Assembly: GCF_015182285.1 (NCBI RefSeq)
Contig: NZ_PRDM01000003.1
Span: 1-64,000, forward strand
Direction of reading: 5' to 3'
Source of the DNA: Flavobacterium hungaricum
Lineage (GTDB): Bacteria > Bacteroidota > Bacteroidia > Flavobacteriales > Flavobacteriaceae
DNA length: 64,000 bases
Below are positions 10,947-20,466 of the stretch, piece after piece. Each line of letters starts with the position of its first letter. Within the stretch, counting starts at the first letter, position 1. Under the pieces are notes generated by a model that saw only the letters and a program-made list of their open reading frames with translations, was not told the origin of the DNA and made no database searches. The translations under genes and the position numbers were made by a program.

Positions 10947-11693
10947 TTACCAGTTGCCCTGTAATCCCTCTTTCAGAGCAGCATTGTATTTTTTCAGATC
11001 AAAACTGTATAAATCAGGAGATTTGTGCGCACCGCCTTTACGAGATTCATCCAATTTATTAAGGATATCGTAACGAAGAATCTTTCTGTAAAAATTACCG
11101 CGGTTTAATTTTTTATCTAAAATGCCTTCATAAAGTTTTTGAAGTTCAGGCATTGTAAATTTTTCAGGGAGAAGATTGTAACCAATCGGGTGATTGTTAA
11201 GCTGTTCTCGGAGAGTAACAAGTGCTTTATCAAAAATGGTTTTATGATCCATCATAAAATCAGGAAGATCTTCTATAGATTTCCATTCTACACTATCCGA
11301 GTATTCATCTACAACTAAGCTTACATCATTATATTCTGCCAAGGCATAATAACCAATAGAAACAAAACGCTGTTTGTGCCATAAATCGTCGCTGTAGTCT
11401 TCAAAAGCACTCTCAGAACGTTTCAAATTACCAAAAGTATAAAATTGCTGCAGGTATATATTTTCTGTTCCGGTTCTGTCTTTTAAGATGCGTATTGCGG
11501 CATCATCTACATTTTCTTCCTTTTTAACATAACCTCCCGGAAGTCCCCAATGCTCTTGTTCTTTCATTTTAAGAACTAAAACCTGAAGTTTTGAGTTGTG
11601 AAAACTGAAAATGACACAGTCAATAGAAAGTGTTGGAATAAAATTTTTCCAATGATCTGCAGACCGTTTTTCAAGTAGTTTTTTGAATTCCAT
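10947..11693 (-). CDS. Nudix-fold transcriptional regulator (NrtR/AraR-like)
   Basis: A 248-aa protein. Residues 18-145 form a Nudix domain (WGLPGGYVKKEENVDDAAIR) and residues about 160-235 form the winged helix of the NrtR family (NRGNFYRKILRYDILNKLDE). The catalytic REUxEE part of the Nudix box is replaced by RILKDR, so pyrophosphatase activity is probably lost and the domain is likely a ligand sensor. In Bacteroidota, regulators of this build (AraR, BT0354) control sugar operons. This gene is divergent to the receptor-GH3-esterase-GH3-MFS operon and shares its palindrome-rich intergenic region, so it is the best candidate regulator. The sensed sugar is unknown. Confidence 0.85.
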   Translation of the reverse strand: MEFKKLLEKRSADHWKNFIPTLSIDCVIFSFHNSKLQVLVLKMKEQEHWGLPGGYVKKEENVDDAAIRILKDRTGTENIYLQQFYTFGNLKRSESAFEDYSDDLWHKQRFVSIGYYALAEYNDVSLVVDEYSDSVEWKSIEDLPDFMMDHKTIFDKALVTLREQLNNHPIGYNLLPEKFTMPELQKLYEGILDKKLNRGNFYRKILRYDILNKLDESRKGGAHKSPDLYSFDLKKYNAALKEGLQGNW

Positions 11694-12084
11694 GAAGGTG
11701 TTTTATTTCCAAATTTAATCTTTTTAATAATTACGAGTCAAATAGTTTCAGTTTTTTCTGATTTATTGTTATTCCTTAAAAAAAATAAATTAAGGTGATT
11801 TTTTAGGTTTTTTATTCAAAACCTGTCATAGGTTTTTTAGACAAAAACAACTCATTTTTTAGTAAATGCGATGTTTTACGCAAACGAGGTAGTAGTTTTT
11901 GCATTTTATTTTGAAGATTTAGCAATAAACGTACTTTATTGTTTTTATGTGATTTATAAGCTCTGATTTATGTGAAAATAAAAATTATAACATCATTTAT
12001 TTGTTGAAATGAGAAATAGTATTTAATATTGCTTCATTATGAAGCAATGAAAATTCATGGTAATTATCACTAACTTAAATCCAC
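11694..12084. other. Divergent regulatory region with three inverted repeats
   Basis: This 391-nt region separates the Nudix regulator from the sugar operon. It contains inverted repeats at 11818-11836 (AAAACCT, 5-nt gap, AGGTTTT), 11923-11941 (CAATAAA, 5-nt gap, TTTATTG) and 12028-12048 (listed separately). A weaker GTAAA/TTTAC pair lies at 11862-11879. No coding frame was seen. These are plausible operators for the divergent regulator. Confidence 0.6.
12028..12048. promoter_or_regulatory. 21-bp perfect palindrome before the sugar operon
   Basis: ATTGCTTCAT (12028-12037), one T, then ATGAAGCAAT (12039-12048): a perfect 10+1+10 palindrome ending 36 nt before the receptor start. The length matches the roughly 21-bp palindromic operators known for NrtR-family regulators. 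As RNA it could also form a leader hairpin. Confidence 0.65.
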
Positions 12085-14343
12085 ATGAAAAAATTACTAA
12101 TCGCAGCATTTTGCATGGCTTTTTTCCCATCAATAGATGCTTTTTCTCAAGAAGATAAAAAACAAGGAAAACCCGTAGATTCTATTAAAACCAAAACCAA
12201 AATTGTAGAAACGGATACCAAAGAAGAAAAAAATAGAAATGTAATGCTTAATGCAGCCAACAATACGGGACCGCGTGAAGTGAACATCGGACTGCCTTCA
12301 TCTGTTGGAGGAATTACCATTCAGGAAAATGATCTGCCGGTTGTTTATTATTTCTGGCCGGAATTACCAAACAGAACCTGGAGACAAAGCACCAGTTTAG
12401 AAAGAACCGGTTTACTTAAAGTAGGAGAAGCTGCCATTACAACTGGAGATTTAGGTTTTGCTGTTAACTCCTACACAAAATTGGGAACAGACAAACTAGA
12501 AATTGTTGGAAATCTTTCAGGTTCCAGTTTTGGATGGATGAAAGGCGACATAAACGTTTCGGGGCCGCTGGCAAAAGGCTGGTCGTATACAATGGGCGCG
12601 TATGCCAATTTTGATCCGAATTCGTTTGATTTAAAATTCGCTAATTATTCAGACAGAACACAGATCTACAGAGCAGGATTAACCAAGAAGTTCAATAACG
12701 GCAGAGGGCAGATCAGCTTTTTGTACAAATATGCCAATTCTGCGTCATTAACCAACTATGCCGTTTTCAGATACAAAGAAGGCGGAAAAGTAGAAGAATA
12801 CAACGATTTTAAAATCGGACGTGATTCGTATATCGTAAATGACGGAATCATGAAATTTAAAGATATCATGACGGGTGAGACAAAATTTGCAGACATGGGC
12901 GGAAGCGATGCCGCAACGACTTCTCATACTTTTGATATTTTAGGAAATTACGATCTGGCCAATGATTGGAAATTCAATTTCTCTACTCGTTTTCGTTACA
13001 CCGAAGCTTCACAGCTGATTGCTATTCCGCTTGGAATTTTTCAGGCATCCGCATCGGATAATTTTACCTACAAATCTAACGGAAATGCTTATGTTGGAAA
13101 CGTAAATTCGATGTTAGGATTGTACACAGATGGAGTTCCAACCAAAACAGCACTTTCAAGATTTGAAATTAAAAAGAACGTAGAAAAACACAAATGGAGA
13201 TTTGGTCTTTTAGAATATTATTACCAAGTTGATGATTTTACTTCAAGCCGTTCATTCTTTAACCAGACAGTAAGTGCCAATCCAGATAAATTGGTTCGCA
13301 ATACACCAGGCGGTACTTCAAATACAGATGCTGACGGATTTTACAATTACAATGTCGGCGGTGAATACCACAATGGTTTTGAAAATAAATTATCCGGTTA
13401 CTTCTCAGATAATTGGACGATTAGTGATCGTTTCAGCTTAGCATACGGAATCAATTTAAGATACCACAAACTAAAGGGAGATTATTATTTAACCCCAAGA
13501 ACACCAGATTTAGTGCTGGATCCAACTCAGAAAACTTATTTTGACAACAACTGGTTTCATTTAGGAGGTTCTATTAATGCCGTTTACAAAGTGACAAAAA
13601 GCGCTGGAATCCTTGCAGATTTCACGTATACAGAAAAGAACGGCCAGTTAGAAAGTTATTCTGGAGCTGCAGTGCCAAACAATGCAAAATCAAAAAGTCC
13701 GTTAGCGGCATTTGGACTGTATTACAATAATAAAAATTTCAGTATCGTTTCTCAAGCGACTTATTTAACAAGAAACAATTATTTAGCGAGATTAAATCTT
13801 GTAAATCCTTCAGACGCGACACAGTCACAAGTTGCAACCGTGTTCTACGATATTCAGACTTTAGGATGGACGACAGATATTGTGGCGACACCTTTTAAAG
13901 GTTTTAATCTTCACTATTTAATTACGTTCCAAGATCCCGTTTACAAAAATTATGATTTTAATGCTTTTGGAAACAGCTATTCTTACAACGATAAAAACGT
14001 ATTAGAAATTTCTAAGGTTTTAATGGAAATTGATCCGAGTTATACTTATGGAGATTTCAAAGTCTGGGCGAGTTTCCGTTATTTCAGTAAACAGTATGCA
14101 AACTTAACAAACGCCCTATATTTTGCGCCAAGATGGGAAACTTTTGGAGGGGTAAACTATAAAATCAACAAGCATTTTGATATTGGTTTAACTGCTGTAA
14201 ACTTCCTGAACCAGACTGGTGCTAAGGGAACGATTAACGGAGCAGAGTTAATTACAGATGCTTCTGCTTATTACGATCAGCTTTTGGTAGGATCTTATAT
14301 CCGTCCATTTACTTTAGAAGCTTCTCTTAATTTCAGATTCTAA
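12085..14343 (+). CDS. TonB-dependent receptor of the sugar operon
   Basis: A 752-aa outer-membrane protein. It has a signal peptide (1-21, MKKLLIAAFCMAFFPSIDAFS), a Lys/Thr/Glu-rich linker (22-55), a plug region (about 60-170, with the NIGLPSSVGGITIQENDLPVV stretch) and a beta-barrel with many alternating aromatic strands that ends in LNFRF, the terminal Phe expected for BAM recognition. It has no N-terminal carboxypeptidase-like domain and no SusD gene follows it, so it is not a standard SusCD pair. As first gene of an operon with two GH3 enzymes, an esterase and an MFS permease, it probably imports an oligosaccharide or glycoside. Confidence 0.85.
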   Translation: MKKLLIAAFCMAFFPSIDAFSQEDKKQGKPVDSIKTKTKIVETDTKEEKNRNVMLNAANNTGPREVNIGLPSSVGGITIQENDLPVVYYFWPELPNRTWRQSTSLERTGLLKVGEAAITTGDLGFAVNSYTKLGTDKLEIVGNLSGSSFGWMKGDINVSGPLAKGWSYTMGAYANFDPNSFDLKFANYSDRTQIYRAGLTKKFNNGRGQISFLYKYANSASLTNYAVFRYKEGGKVEEYNDFKIGRDSYIVNDGIMKFKDIMTGETKFADMGGSDAATTSHTFDILGNYDLANDWKFNFSTRFRYTEASQLIAIPLGIFQASASDNFTYKSNGNAYVGNVNSMLGLYTDGVPTKTALSRFEIKKNVEKHKWRFGLLEYYYQVDDFTSSRSFFNQTVSANPDKLVRNTPGGTSNTDADGFYNYNVGGEYHNGFENKLSGYFSDNWTISDRFSLAYGINLRYHKLKGDYYLTPRTPDLVLDPTQKTYFDNNWFHLGGSINAVYKVTKSAGILADFTYTEKNGQLESYSGAAVPNNAKSKSPLAAFGLYYNNKNFSIVSQATYLTRNNYLARLNLVNPSDATQSQVATVFYDIQTLGWTTDIVATPFKGFNLHYLITFQDPVYKNYDFNAFGNSYSYNDKNVLEISKVLMEIDPSYTYGDFKVWASFRYFSKQYANLTNALYFAPRWETFGGVNYKINKHFDIGLTAVNFLNQTGAKGTINGAELITDASAYYDQLLVGSYIRPFTLEASLNFRF

Positions 14344-14355
14344 TATTTATTTCAC

Positions 14356-16665
14356 ATGAAAAAAAATATCATAACTGTCAGTTTCGCTTTTTTGCTTAGT
14401 GTTGCCATGCAGGCACAACAAGAAAATTTTACTGTAATTAAAAACAATAAAGGTGCAGATTTGGGATATTCTCCCGAATCCGGCATCAAAATTCTAACCG
14501 TTAACGGAAAGAAATTTAAAGATTTAAATAAAAACGGAAAGCTTGATAAATACGAAGACTGGCGCCTTTCGGCAGATGAACGAGCCAAAGATCTAGCTTC
14601 AAAAATGTCGGTAGAACAAATTGCAGGATTGATGCTTTACAGCCGTCATCAGGCACTTCCAGCTCCTGCAGACGGATATAGAGCAGGGCATTACAACGGA
14701 AAAATATTTAGCGAAAGCGGCGCAGCACCGTGGCAGCTGACTGATGAACAAAAAGCATTTTTAAAAGAAGATAATCTTCGACATGTATTAATTACAAGTG
14801 TCGAAACTCCTGAAGTTGCGGCATTATGGAACAACCAAATGCAGGCTTTTGTAGAAGGAATTGGATTGGGAATTCCGAGCAATACCAGTACAGATCCGCG
14901 TCATACGGCCAATGTAACTTCAGAATTTAATGCAGGAGCAGGAGGAACCATCTCAATGTGGCCGGATGGTTTGGGAATGGCATCCACTTTTGACCCAAAA
15001 ATTGTAGAACAGTTTGGACAGATTGCAGCCAAAGAATACCGTGCACTCGGAATTGCAACGGCACTTTCTCCGCAGATAGATTTGGGTTCGGAACCAAGAT
15101 GGTATAGAATCTCAATGACTTTTGGCGAAAGCCCGGCCTTAACCAGAGATATGGGAAGAGCCTATATTGACGGATTTCAGACTTCTTACGGAAAAGATGA
15201 AATCAAAGACGGCTGGGGTTACAAAAGTGTCAACGCAATGGTAAAACACTGGCCAAGCGGCGGGGCTGAAGAAGGCGGACGAGACGGACATTGGGCATAC
15301 GGAAAATTTGCCGTTTATCCAGGAAATAATCTCGAGCAGCATATTGATCCGTTTATTAACGGCGCTTTCAAATTAAAAGGAAAAACCAGCAAAGCTTCGG
15401 CAGTAATGCCTTATTACACCATCACTTTTGATCAGGATAAAAAATACAATGAAAACGTAGCCAATGGTTACAGCAAATACATCATTACAGATTTACTAAG
15501 AGATAAATACGGTTACGACGGCGTGGTCTGCACCGATTGGCTTGTTACGGGAGATGAAGGAAAAACACCAAACATCTTTGCCGGAAAACCTTGGGGAGTC
15601 GAAAATCTCTCTATCGATGAGAGACATTACAAGGCGATTATTGCCGGTGCAGATCAGTTTGGAGGAAACAACGATAAAAAACCTGTTTTAGCGGCGTATC
15701 AAATGGGAATCAAAGAATTTGGTGAATCTTTTATGAGAGCCAGATTTGAAAGATCAGCAGTGCGTTTGTTAAAGAATATTTTTAGAGTCGGTCTTTTTGA
15801 AAATCCATATTTAAATGTTGCCGAAACGAAAGCTGTTGTTGGAAACCCTGAGTTTATGAAAGCAGGTTACGATGCGCAGTTGAAATCGATCGTTTTATTG
15901 AAAAACAAAGCTTCTGTACTGCCTTTAAAAGAAAAGAAAACCGTTTTTATTCCGAAGATTTATACCGCTTCAACCAAAGACTGGTGGGGCGTTGCGAGTC
16001 AGCCAAAACTAGATTATCCGGTAAATTTAGATTTGGTTAAGAAATATTATAATGTGACTGAAGATCCTTCTAAAGCTGATTTTGCGATAGTTTTTGTTAC
16101 CAGCCCGCAGAGCTTAGAAGGCGGTTATGATTTAAAAGACAGACAAAACGGAAGCAATGGTTATGTGCCAATTTCACTTCAATACGGAACTTATACTGCA
16201 ACAGAAGCCAGAGCAAAAAGTATTGCTGCCGGAGATCAGGTTATTGACCCGACAATCAAAGACAGAACTTATAAAAACAAAACGGTTACCGCAGCAAACA
16301 CTATGGATTTGAGAACAATTCTGGATACTAAAGACATGATGAACGGAAAACCGGTTATTGTTTCGGTTACAGCTTCAAAGCCAATGATTTTTAATGAATT
16401 TGAAAAACAAGTGGATGGAATTGTATTGAATTTCGGTGTTTCTTCTCAGGCTGTTTTAGACATTATTTCTGGAAAAACAGAACCGTCAGGATTACTTCCG
16501 GTTCAGATGCCGGCGAATATGGAAACGGTTGAAAAACAATTTGAAGACGTTCCGTTTGATATGATCCCGCACAAAGACAGCGAAGGAAATGTTTATGATT
16601 TCGCTTACGGATTGAACTGGAAAGGTGTTATTAAAGATGCCAGAACAGAAGCTTATAAGAAATAA
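14356..16665 (+). CDS. GH3 glycoside hydrolase with EF-hand-like loop
   Basis: A 769-aa exported enzyme. Its parts are a signal peptide (1-20, ending AMQA), a 12-residue EF-hand-like calcium loop at 56-67 (DLNKNGKLDKYE), and a GH3 (beta/alpha)8 domain (about 80-480). That domain carries the substrate motif VKHWP (296-300) and the predicted nucleophile D394 in GVVCTDW. The GH3 C-terminal alpha/beta domain follows (about 500-740). No fibronectin III domain is present. The motif GGAEEGGRDGHWAYG and the missing PA14 domain differ from the second GH3, so the two enzymes probably act on different linkages or chain lengths. It is 12 nt after the receptor. Substrate is inferred only as a beta-linked glucoside or xyloside. 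Confidence 0.9.
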   Translation: MKKNIITVSFAFLLSVAMQAQQENFTVIKNNKGADLGYSPESGIKILTVNGKKFKDLNKNGKLDKYEDWRLSADERAKDLASKMSVEQIAGLMLYSRHQALPAPADGYRAGHYNGKIFSESGAAPWQLTDEQKAFLKEDNLRHVLITSVETPEVAALWNNQMQAFVEGIGLGIPSNTSTDPRHTANVTSEFNAGAGGTISMWPDGLGMASTFDPKIVEQFGQIAAKEYRALGIATALSPQIDLGSEPRWYRISMTFGESPALTRDMGRAYIDGFQTSYGKDEIKDGWGYKSVNAMVKHWPSGGAEEGGRDGHWAYGKFAVYPGNNLEQHIDPFINGAFKLKGKTSKASAVMPYYTITFDQDKKYNENVANGYSKYIITDLLRDKYGYDGVVCTDWLVTGDEGKTPNIFAGKPWGVENLSIDERHYKAIIAGADQFGGNNDKKPVLAAYQMGIKEFGESFMRARFERSAVRLLKNIFRVGLFENPYLNVAETKAVVGNPEFMKAGYDAQLKSIVLLKNKASVLPLKEKKTVFIPKIYTASTKDWWGVASQPKLDYPVNLDLVKKYYNVTEDPSKADFAIVFVTSPQSLEGGYDLKDRQNGSNGYVPISLQYGTYTATEARAKSIAAGDQVIDPTIKDRTYKNKTVTAANTMDLRTILDTKDMMNGKPVIVSVTASKPMIFNEFEKQVDGIVLNFGVSSQAVLDIISGKTEPSGLLPVQMPANMETVEKQFEDVPFDMIPHKDSEGNVYDFAYGLNWKGVIKDARTEAYKK

Positions 16666-16684
16666 GTTGTACTGTAATTTTTAA

Positions 16685-16762
16685 TCTCGCAAAGACGCAA
16701 AGTCACAAAGTGATTTTTTTAAGTCTGACTTTAAAACTTTGCGTCCTTGCGGCTTTGCGAGA
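16685..16762. repeat. Intergenic inverted repeat of the CGCAAAG type
   Basis: Left arm 16685-16711 (TCTCGCAAAGACGCAAAG and onward) is complementary to right arm 16736-16762 at 23 of 27 positions, with a 24-nt loop. The arms also contain internal direct repeats of CGCAAAG/CACAAAG. It resembles repeats found widely between Flavobacterium genes; this is from memory and was not checked. Confidence 0.7.
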
Positions 16763-16809
16763 AATTGCATTTCAGTTAATAACAATTACTTAAAAAGTAA
16801 AACAACAAT

Positions 16810-17697
16810 ATGAAAAACAAAATAATCCTATTTTCTGCCTTCTTCACATTACTCGCAAGCGGGGTAAAAGCGCAGGAAAGCATAAAATTATACCAAGGCA
16901 AAGCTCCAGGATCTGAAGACTGGACACAGACAGAAGCACAAATGTATTCGGATCTTTTTAAGACAGAAGTCGTTTATAATGTTACCGATCCGTCATTGTT
17001 GGTTTATCAGGTTCCAAAAGGAGTTAAAAATACTGGAACTGCAATCGTGATTGCTCCGGGCGGAGGTTTCCAGAGTTTATCGATTAACAGAGAAGGAAAA
17101 GAATTAGCAGAGATTTTAAGTAAAAAAGGAATTACTGCTTTTGTTTTAAAATACCGCTTGAACAAAACAGAAACAAACGATCCTGCAAGAGAAATGATGG
17201 ACAAACTGAAAGACAGAGCTGCTTTTGAAAAAAATTCTATAGCAACTATTCAGTTAGCAGCGCAGGACGGAAAAAATGCTTTGAAATACGTTCGGGCAAA
17301 TGCCTCAAAATATGGAATTAATATTAAGAAAGTCGGAATAATTGGTTTTTCTGCCGGAAGTACAGTTGCGATGGAAACCGTTTTGGATAATGCGAAAGAC
17401 CAATTACCCGATTTTGCCGCTAATATTTACGGCGGCCCAAGACCAGAATTATTAAGCATTCCCGTTCCAGACAAAAAGATTCCAATGTTTGTCTGTGCAG
17501 CCAGTGACGATCAGTTAAAATTGGCTCCAAGAAGTATTCAGATGTACAATAAGTGGCTTGATGCCGGGCAGACTGTAGAATTGCACATGTACTCAAAAGG
17601 AGGCCACGGTTTTGGAACAGGAAAACAAAATCTTCCAGTTGATTCTTGGGAAACGCGATTCGAAGAATGGCTGCAGCTAGAAGGATTTTTAAACTAG
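16810..17697 (+). CDS. Alpha/beta hydrolase, probable carbohydrate esterase
   Basis: A 295-aa exported protein with a signal peptide (1-21, ending VKAQ). The alpha/beta hydrolase fold shows the oxyanion stretch IAPGGGFQSLS, the nucleophile elbow GFSAGS, a DDQLKLA segment for the acid, and the catalytic His in KGGHGFG. These features match acetyl-xylan or other esterases of the BD-FAE/Axe2-like dienelactone hydrolase group that accompany GH3 enzymes in polysaccharide loci. It lies between the two GH3 genes in the same operon, 112 nt before GH3 number two's predecessor repeat and 22 nt before the second GH3. It probably removes acyl groups from the glycan; the exact ester is not known. Confidence 0.85.
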   Translation: MKNKIILFSAFFTLLASGVKAQESIKLYQGKAPGSEDWTQTEAQMYSDLFKTEVVYNVTDPSLLVYQVPKGVKNTGTAIVIAPGGGFQSLSINREGKELAEILSKKGITAFVLKYRLNKTETNDPAREMMDKLKDRAAFEKNSIATIQLAAQDGKNALKYVRANASKYGINIKKVGIIGFSAGSTVAMETVLDNAKDQLPDFAANIYGGPRPELLSIPVPDKKIPMFVCAASDDQLKLAPRSIQMYNKWLDAGQTVELHMYSKGGHGFGTGKQNLPVDSWETRFEEWLQLEGFLN

Positions 17698-17719
17698 GAC
17701 TTTTAAAATTATCAATATT

Positions 17720-20167
17720 ATGAAACATACAATTACAAAAACAGTAAGGGTAACGCTTTTAACAGCGCTTGTACTTTCAAGTCTGTCTTTTAATACGCTA
17801 CCAAAAAACGAAAAAGATCCTATAATTACGATTAACGGATTTACGTTTACCGATTTTAATAAAAACGGAAAATTAGATTTATGGGAAGATACACGTCTGA
17901 CTGTGAATCAGAGAATTGAAGCGATTATTAAAGAAATGACCAATGCCGAAAAAGTAGAATTATTAATCGGAACGGGAATGCCTGGTATCGAAGTGCTGAC
18001 GGGGCCTGTTGGAGATTCGAAACAAGGTTTGGTTCCTGGAGCTGCAGGTGGTACTGCTTCTTTTGAGCGTTTCGGAATTCCTGCAACAGTTGTGGCCGAC
18101 GGTCCTGCTGGTTTAAGAATTGCACCGACTAGAGAAAACGATTCTAAAACTTATTATGCAACCGCTTTTCCGGTGGGAACAGCTTTGGCTTCAACTTGGA
18201 ATAAAGCTTTGTTGGAAGAAGTTGGAAAAGCAATGGGAAATGAAGTGAAAGAGTACGGCGTAGATGTTTTACTGGCACCGGCTTTGAATATTCAGAGAAA
18301 TCCCTTAAACGGAAGAAACTTCGAATATTATTCTGAAGATCCGTTAATTTCAGGGAAAACCGCGGCAGCAATTGTAAACGGAATTCAGTCCCAAGGTGTT
18401 GGAACTTCTATTAAACATTATGCCGTGAATAATGAAGAAACCAACCGCTTAACAATTAACGCACATGTTTCTGAAAGAGCGATTAGGGAATTGTATTTAA
18501 AAGGTTTTGAAATCACGGTTAAAGAATCACAGCCTTGGACGGTTATGTCTTCATACAATAAATTAAATGGCCAATATACTTCTGACCGAAGAGATCTTTT
18601 AACTCAGGTTTTAAGAGAAGAATGGGGTTTTAAAGGAATTGTAATGACGGATTGGTTTGGAGGTTTTCCAGGTTTTGAATCGATTCAAAAAGGCGGTATT
18701 TCTGATGTGGTCAAACAAATGAATGCCGGAAACGATCTTTTGATGCCGGGAATTCCTGCTCAGAAAAAAGCATTATTAGAAGCTTTAAATTCGGGTAAAT
18801 TATCTCAGGAAGCGGCCAATACGAATGTGAGAAGAATTTTAGAATACGTTTTCCGTACACCGACTTTTGCTAAATACAAATACAGCGACAAACCCAACTT
18901 AACTCAAAATGCTGCTGTAACGAGAAGTGCGGCAACAGAAGGAATGGTTTTGCTTAAAAATGAAAAAAATGCACTGCCTTTTGCTGACAAGCAGAAAGAG
19001 GTTTCGTTATTTGGGGTAACTTCATACGCATGGATTACGGGTGGAACTGGAAGCGGGGCTGTAAACAACAAACATACTGTTTCTCTATTAGAAGGATTAA
19101 ATGCGGCGGGTTATAAATTAGATAAAGAACTAACTGATTTATATACTCCCTTTGCTGAAAAAGAACAAGCGGCAGAAAAAGAAAACAGAAAGAAAAGAGG
19201 TGTTTTGGCTTTGCCGGAAAGACTTCCTGAATTGAAAATGGATGACGCATTGATTCAGAAAAAAGCAGAAACATCTGAAATTGCTTTTGTAACTTTGGGC
19301 AGAAATTCTGGAGAAGGCGGAGATCGAGTTGTAGACAATGATTTTAATCTGGCAGAAGAAGAAATTGTAATGCTGGATAAAATCTCAAAAGCCTTTCATG
19401 CCAAAGGAAAAAAAGTAGTAGTTATTTTAAATATTGGAGGAGTAATCGAAACAGCTTCTTGGAAAGATAAAGTAGATGCCATTTTATTAGCATGGCAGCC
19501 AGGACAGGAAGGCGGTCATTCTGTAGCAGATGTAATTTCTGGAAAAGTAAATCCGTCTGGAAAATTAACGATGACATTTCCTGTGAAATATGCCGATAAT
19601 TCTTCGGCTAAAAATTTCCCTGGAGTTCCGGCAGATAATCCAAGAGAAGTAACTTACGAAGAGGGAGTTTATGTTGGATACCGTTATTTTAGCACTTTCA
19701 ACATTAAACCGTCTTACGAGTTTGGTTTTGGAAGCTCTTATACGACTTTTGAATATTCAGGTATTAAAGTAAGTTCACCAGCTTTTAAAGATAAATTAAC
19801 GGTTTCGGTTACGGTAAAAAATACAGGAAAAGCGGCTGGAAAAGAGGTAGTGCAGCTGTATTTAAACGCTCCGTCTAAATCTATTGACAAACCAAAAGAA
19901 GAATTGAAAGCTTTTGGAAAAACAAAAGAATTAAAACCGGGTGAAAGCCAGACTTTAACTTTTACATTGGCTCCAAAAGATCTGGCCTCGTTCTTAGAAA
20001 GTAAAAGTGCCTGGATTGCCGAAGCAGGAAAGTACAATGTTCTCGTTGGAGCATCTTCACAAGACATTAAACAAACAGCGTCATTTACTGTAGGCAGCGA
20101 AATCACTGCTGAGAAAGTAAAGAAAGCTTTTGAATTAGATACAAAGTTCACAGAACTTAAACCTTAA
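17720..20167 (+). CDS. GH3 beta-glucosidase with Fn3-like domain
   Basis: An 815-aa exported enzyme. It has a signal peptide (1-25) and an EF-hand-like loop at 45-56 (DFNKNGKLDLWE), the same as in the first GH3. The GH3 N domain (about 65-400) carries IKHYAVNNEETNR (K232, H233) and the predicted nucleophile D311 in GIVMTDWFGG. The GH3 C domain has a probable acid/base E532 in NSGEGGDR. A C-terminal fibronectin III-like domain begins about residue 665 (VTVKNTGKAAGKEVVQLYL). Domain order and length match beta-glucosidase BglX/BglB-like enzymes. It follows the esterase by 22 nt and a terminator lies after it. Confidence 0.92.
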   Translation: MKHTITKTVRVTLLTALVLSSLSFNTLPKNEKDPIITINGFTFTDFNKNGKLDLWEDTRLTVNQRIEAIIKEMTNAEKVELLIGTGMPGIEVLTGPVGDSKQGLVPGAAGGTASFERFGIPATVVADGPAGLRIAPTRENDSKTYYATAFPVGTALASTWNKALLEEVGKAMGNEVKEYGVDVLLAPALNIQRNPLNGRNFEYYSEDPLISGKTAAAIVNGIQSQGVGTSIKHYAVNNEETNRLTINAHVSERAIRELYLKGFEITVKESQPWTVMSSYNKLNGQYTSDRRDLLTQVLREEWGFKGIVMTDWFGGFPGFESIQKGGISDVVKQMNAGNDLLMPGIPAQKKALLEALNSGKLSQEAANTNVRRILEYVFRTPTFAKYKYSDKPNLTQNAAVTRSAATEGMVLLKNEKNALPFADKQKEVSLFGVTSYAWITGGTGSGAVNNKHTVSLLEGLNAAGYKLDKELTDLYTPFAEKEQAAEKENRKKRGVLALPERLPELKMDDALIQKKAETSEIAFVTLGRNSGEGGDRVVDNDFNLAEEEIVMLDKISKAFHAKGKKVVVILNIGGVIETASWKDKVDAILLAWQPGQEGGHSVADVISGKVNPSGKLTMTFPVKYADNSSAKNFPGVPADNPREVTYEEGVYVGYRYFSTFNIKPSYEFGFGSSYTTFEYSGIKVSSPAFKDKLTVSVTVKNTGKAAGKEVVQLYLNAPSKSIDKPKEELKAFGKTKELKPGESQTLTFTLAPKDLASFLESKSAWIAEAGKYNVLVGASSQDIKQTASFTVGSEITAEKVKKAFELDTKFTELKP

Positions 20168-20187
20168 ATTTAGTTAGTTTTATTTTT

Positions 20188-20231
20188 GAAAACCGCCTCG
20201 TTCAACCGGGGCGGTTTTCTCGATTTTTTTA
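20188..20231 (+). terminator. Terminator after the second GH3 gene
   Basis: GAAAACCGCC (20188-20197) pairs perfectly with GGCGGTTTTC (20210-20219) across a 12-nt loop, followed closely by a run of T residues (CGATTTTTTT). It may separate or attenuate transcription into the MFS gene. Confidence 0.75.
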
Positions 20232-20292
20232 TTTTTTTATAAAATTAACCCATTGGGTTCAATAATTTAAAAATAGAAACGGCCTAAATTAA

Positions 20293-20414
20293 AACGCGGA
20301 TAAAACAGATTTGCTTTGCAAAACCGCGGATTTTCGGAGATTTACATATCGAATAAGAAAAAAAATCTGTGAAAATCCGCGTCTTCGTGGTAACGAATCC
20401 GTGAAATCCGTGTC
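20293..20414. repeat. GC-rich intergenic repeat (CGCGGATT type)
   Basis: The segment contains several copies of a CGCGGATTTT/AAAATCCGCG unit. 20325-20343 (CGCGGATTTTCGGAGATTT) faces 20363-20381 (AAATCTGTGAAAATCCGCG) as an inverted repeat, with further pieces GAATCCGTGAAATCCGTG to the right. It can be read as protein in one frame, which extends the MFS frame upstream, but that is repeat sequence and not coding. It resembles dispersed Flavobacterium repeats. Confidence 0.7.
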
Positions 20415-20466
20415 AAAATATTTATTTTTCGAATTACCCCCAACGGGTTTAAATTATGATTTAGTT

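Noticed and set aside
20311..20466. Upstream extension of the MFS gene (52 extra codons)
   Set aside because: The stretch is an intergenic CGCGGATT repeat; the protein start MNTNTANQ at 20467 fits the family length.
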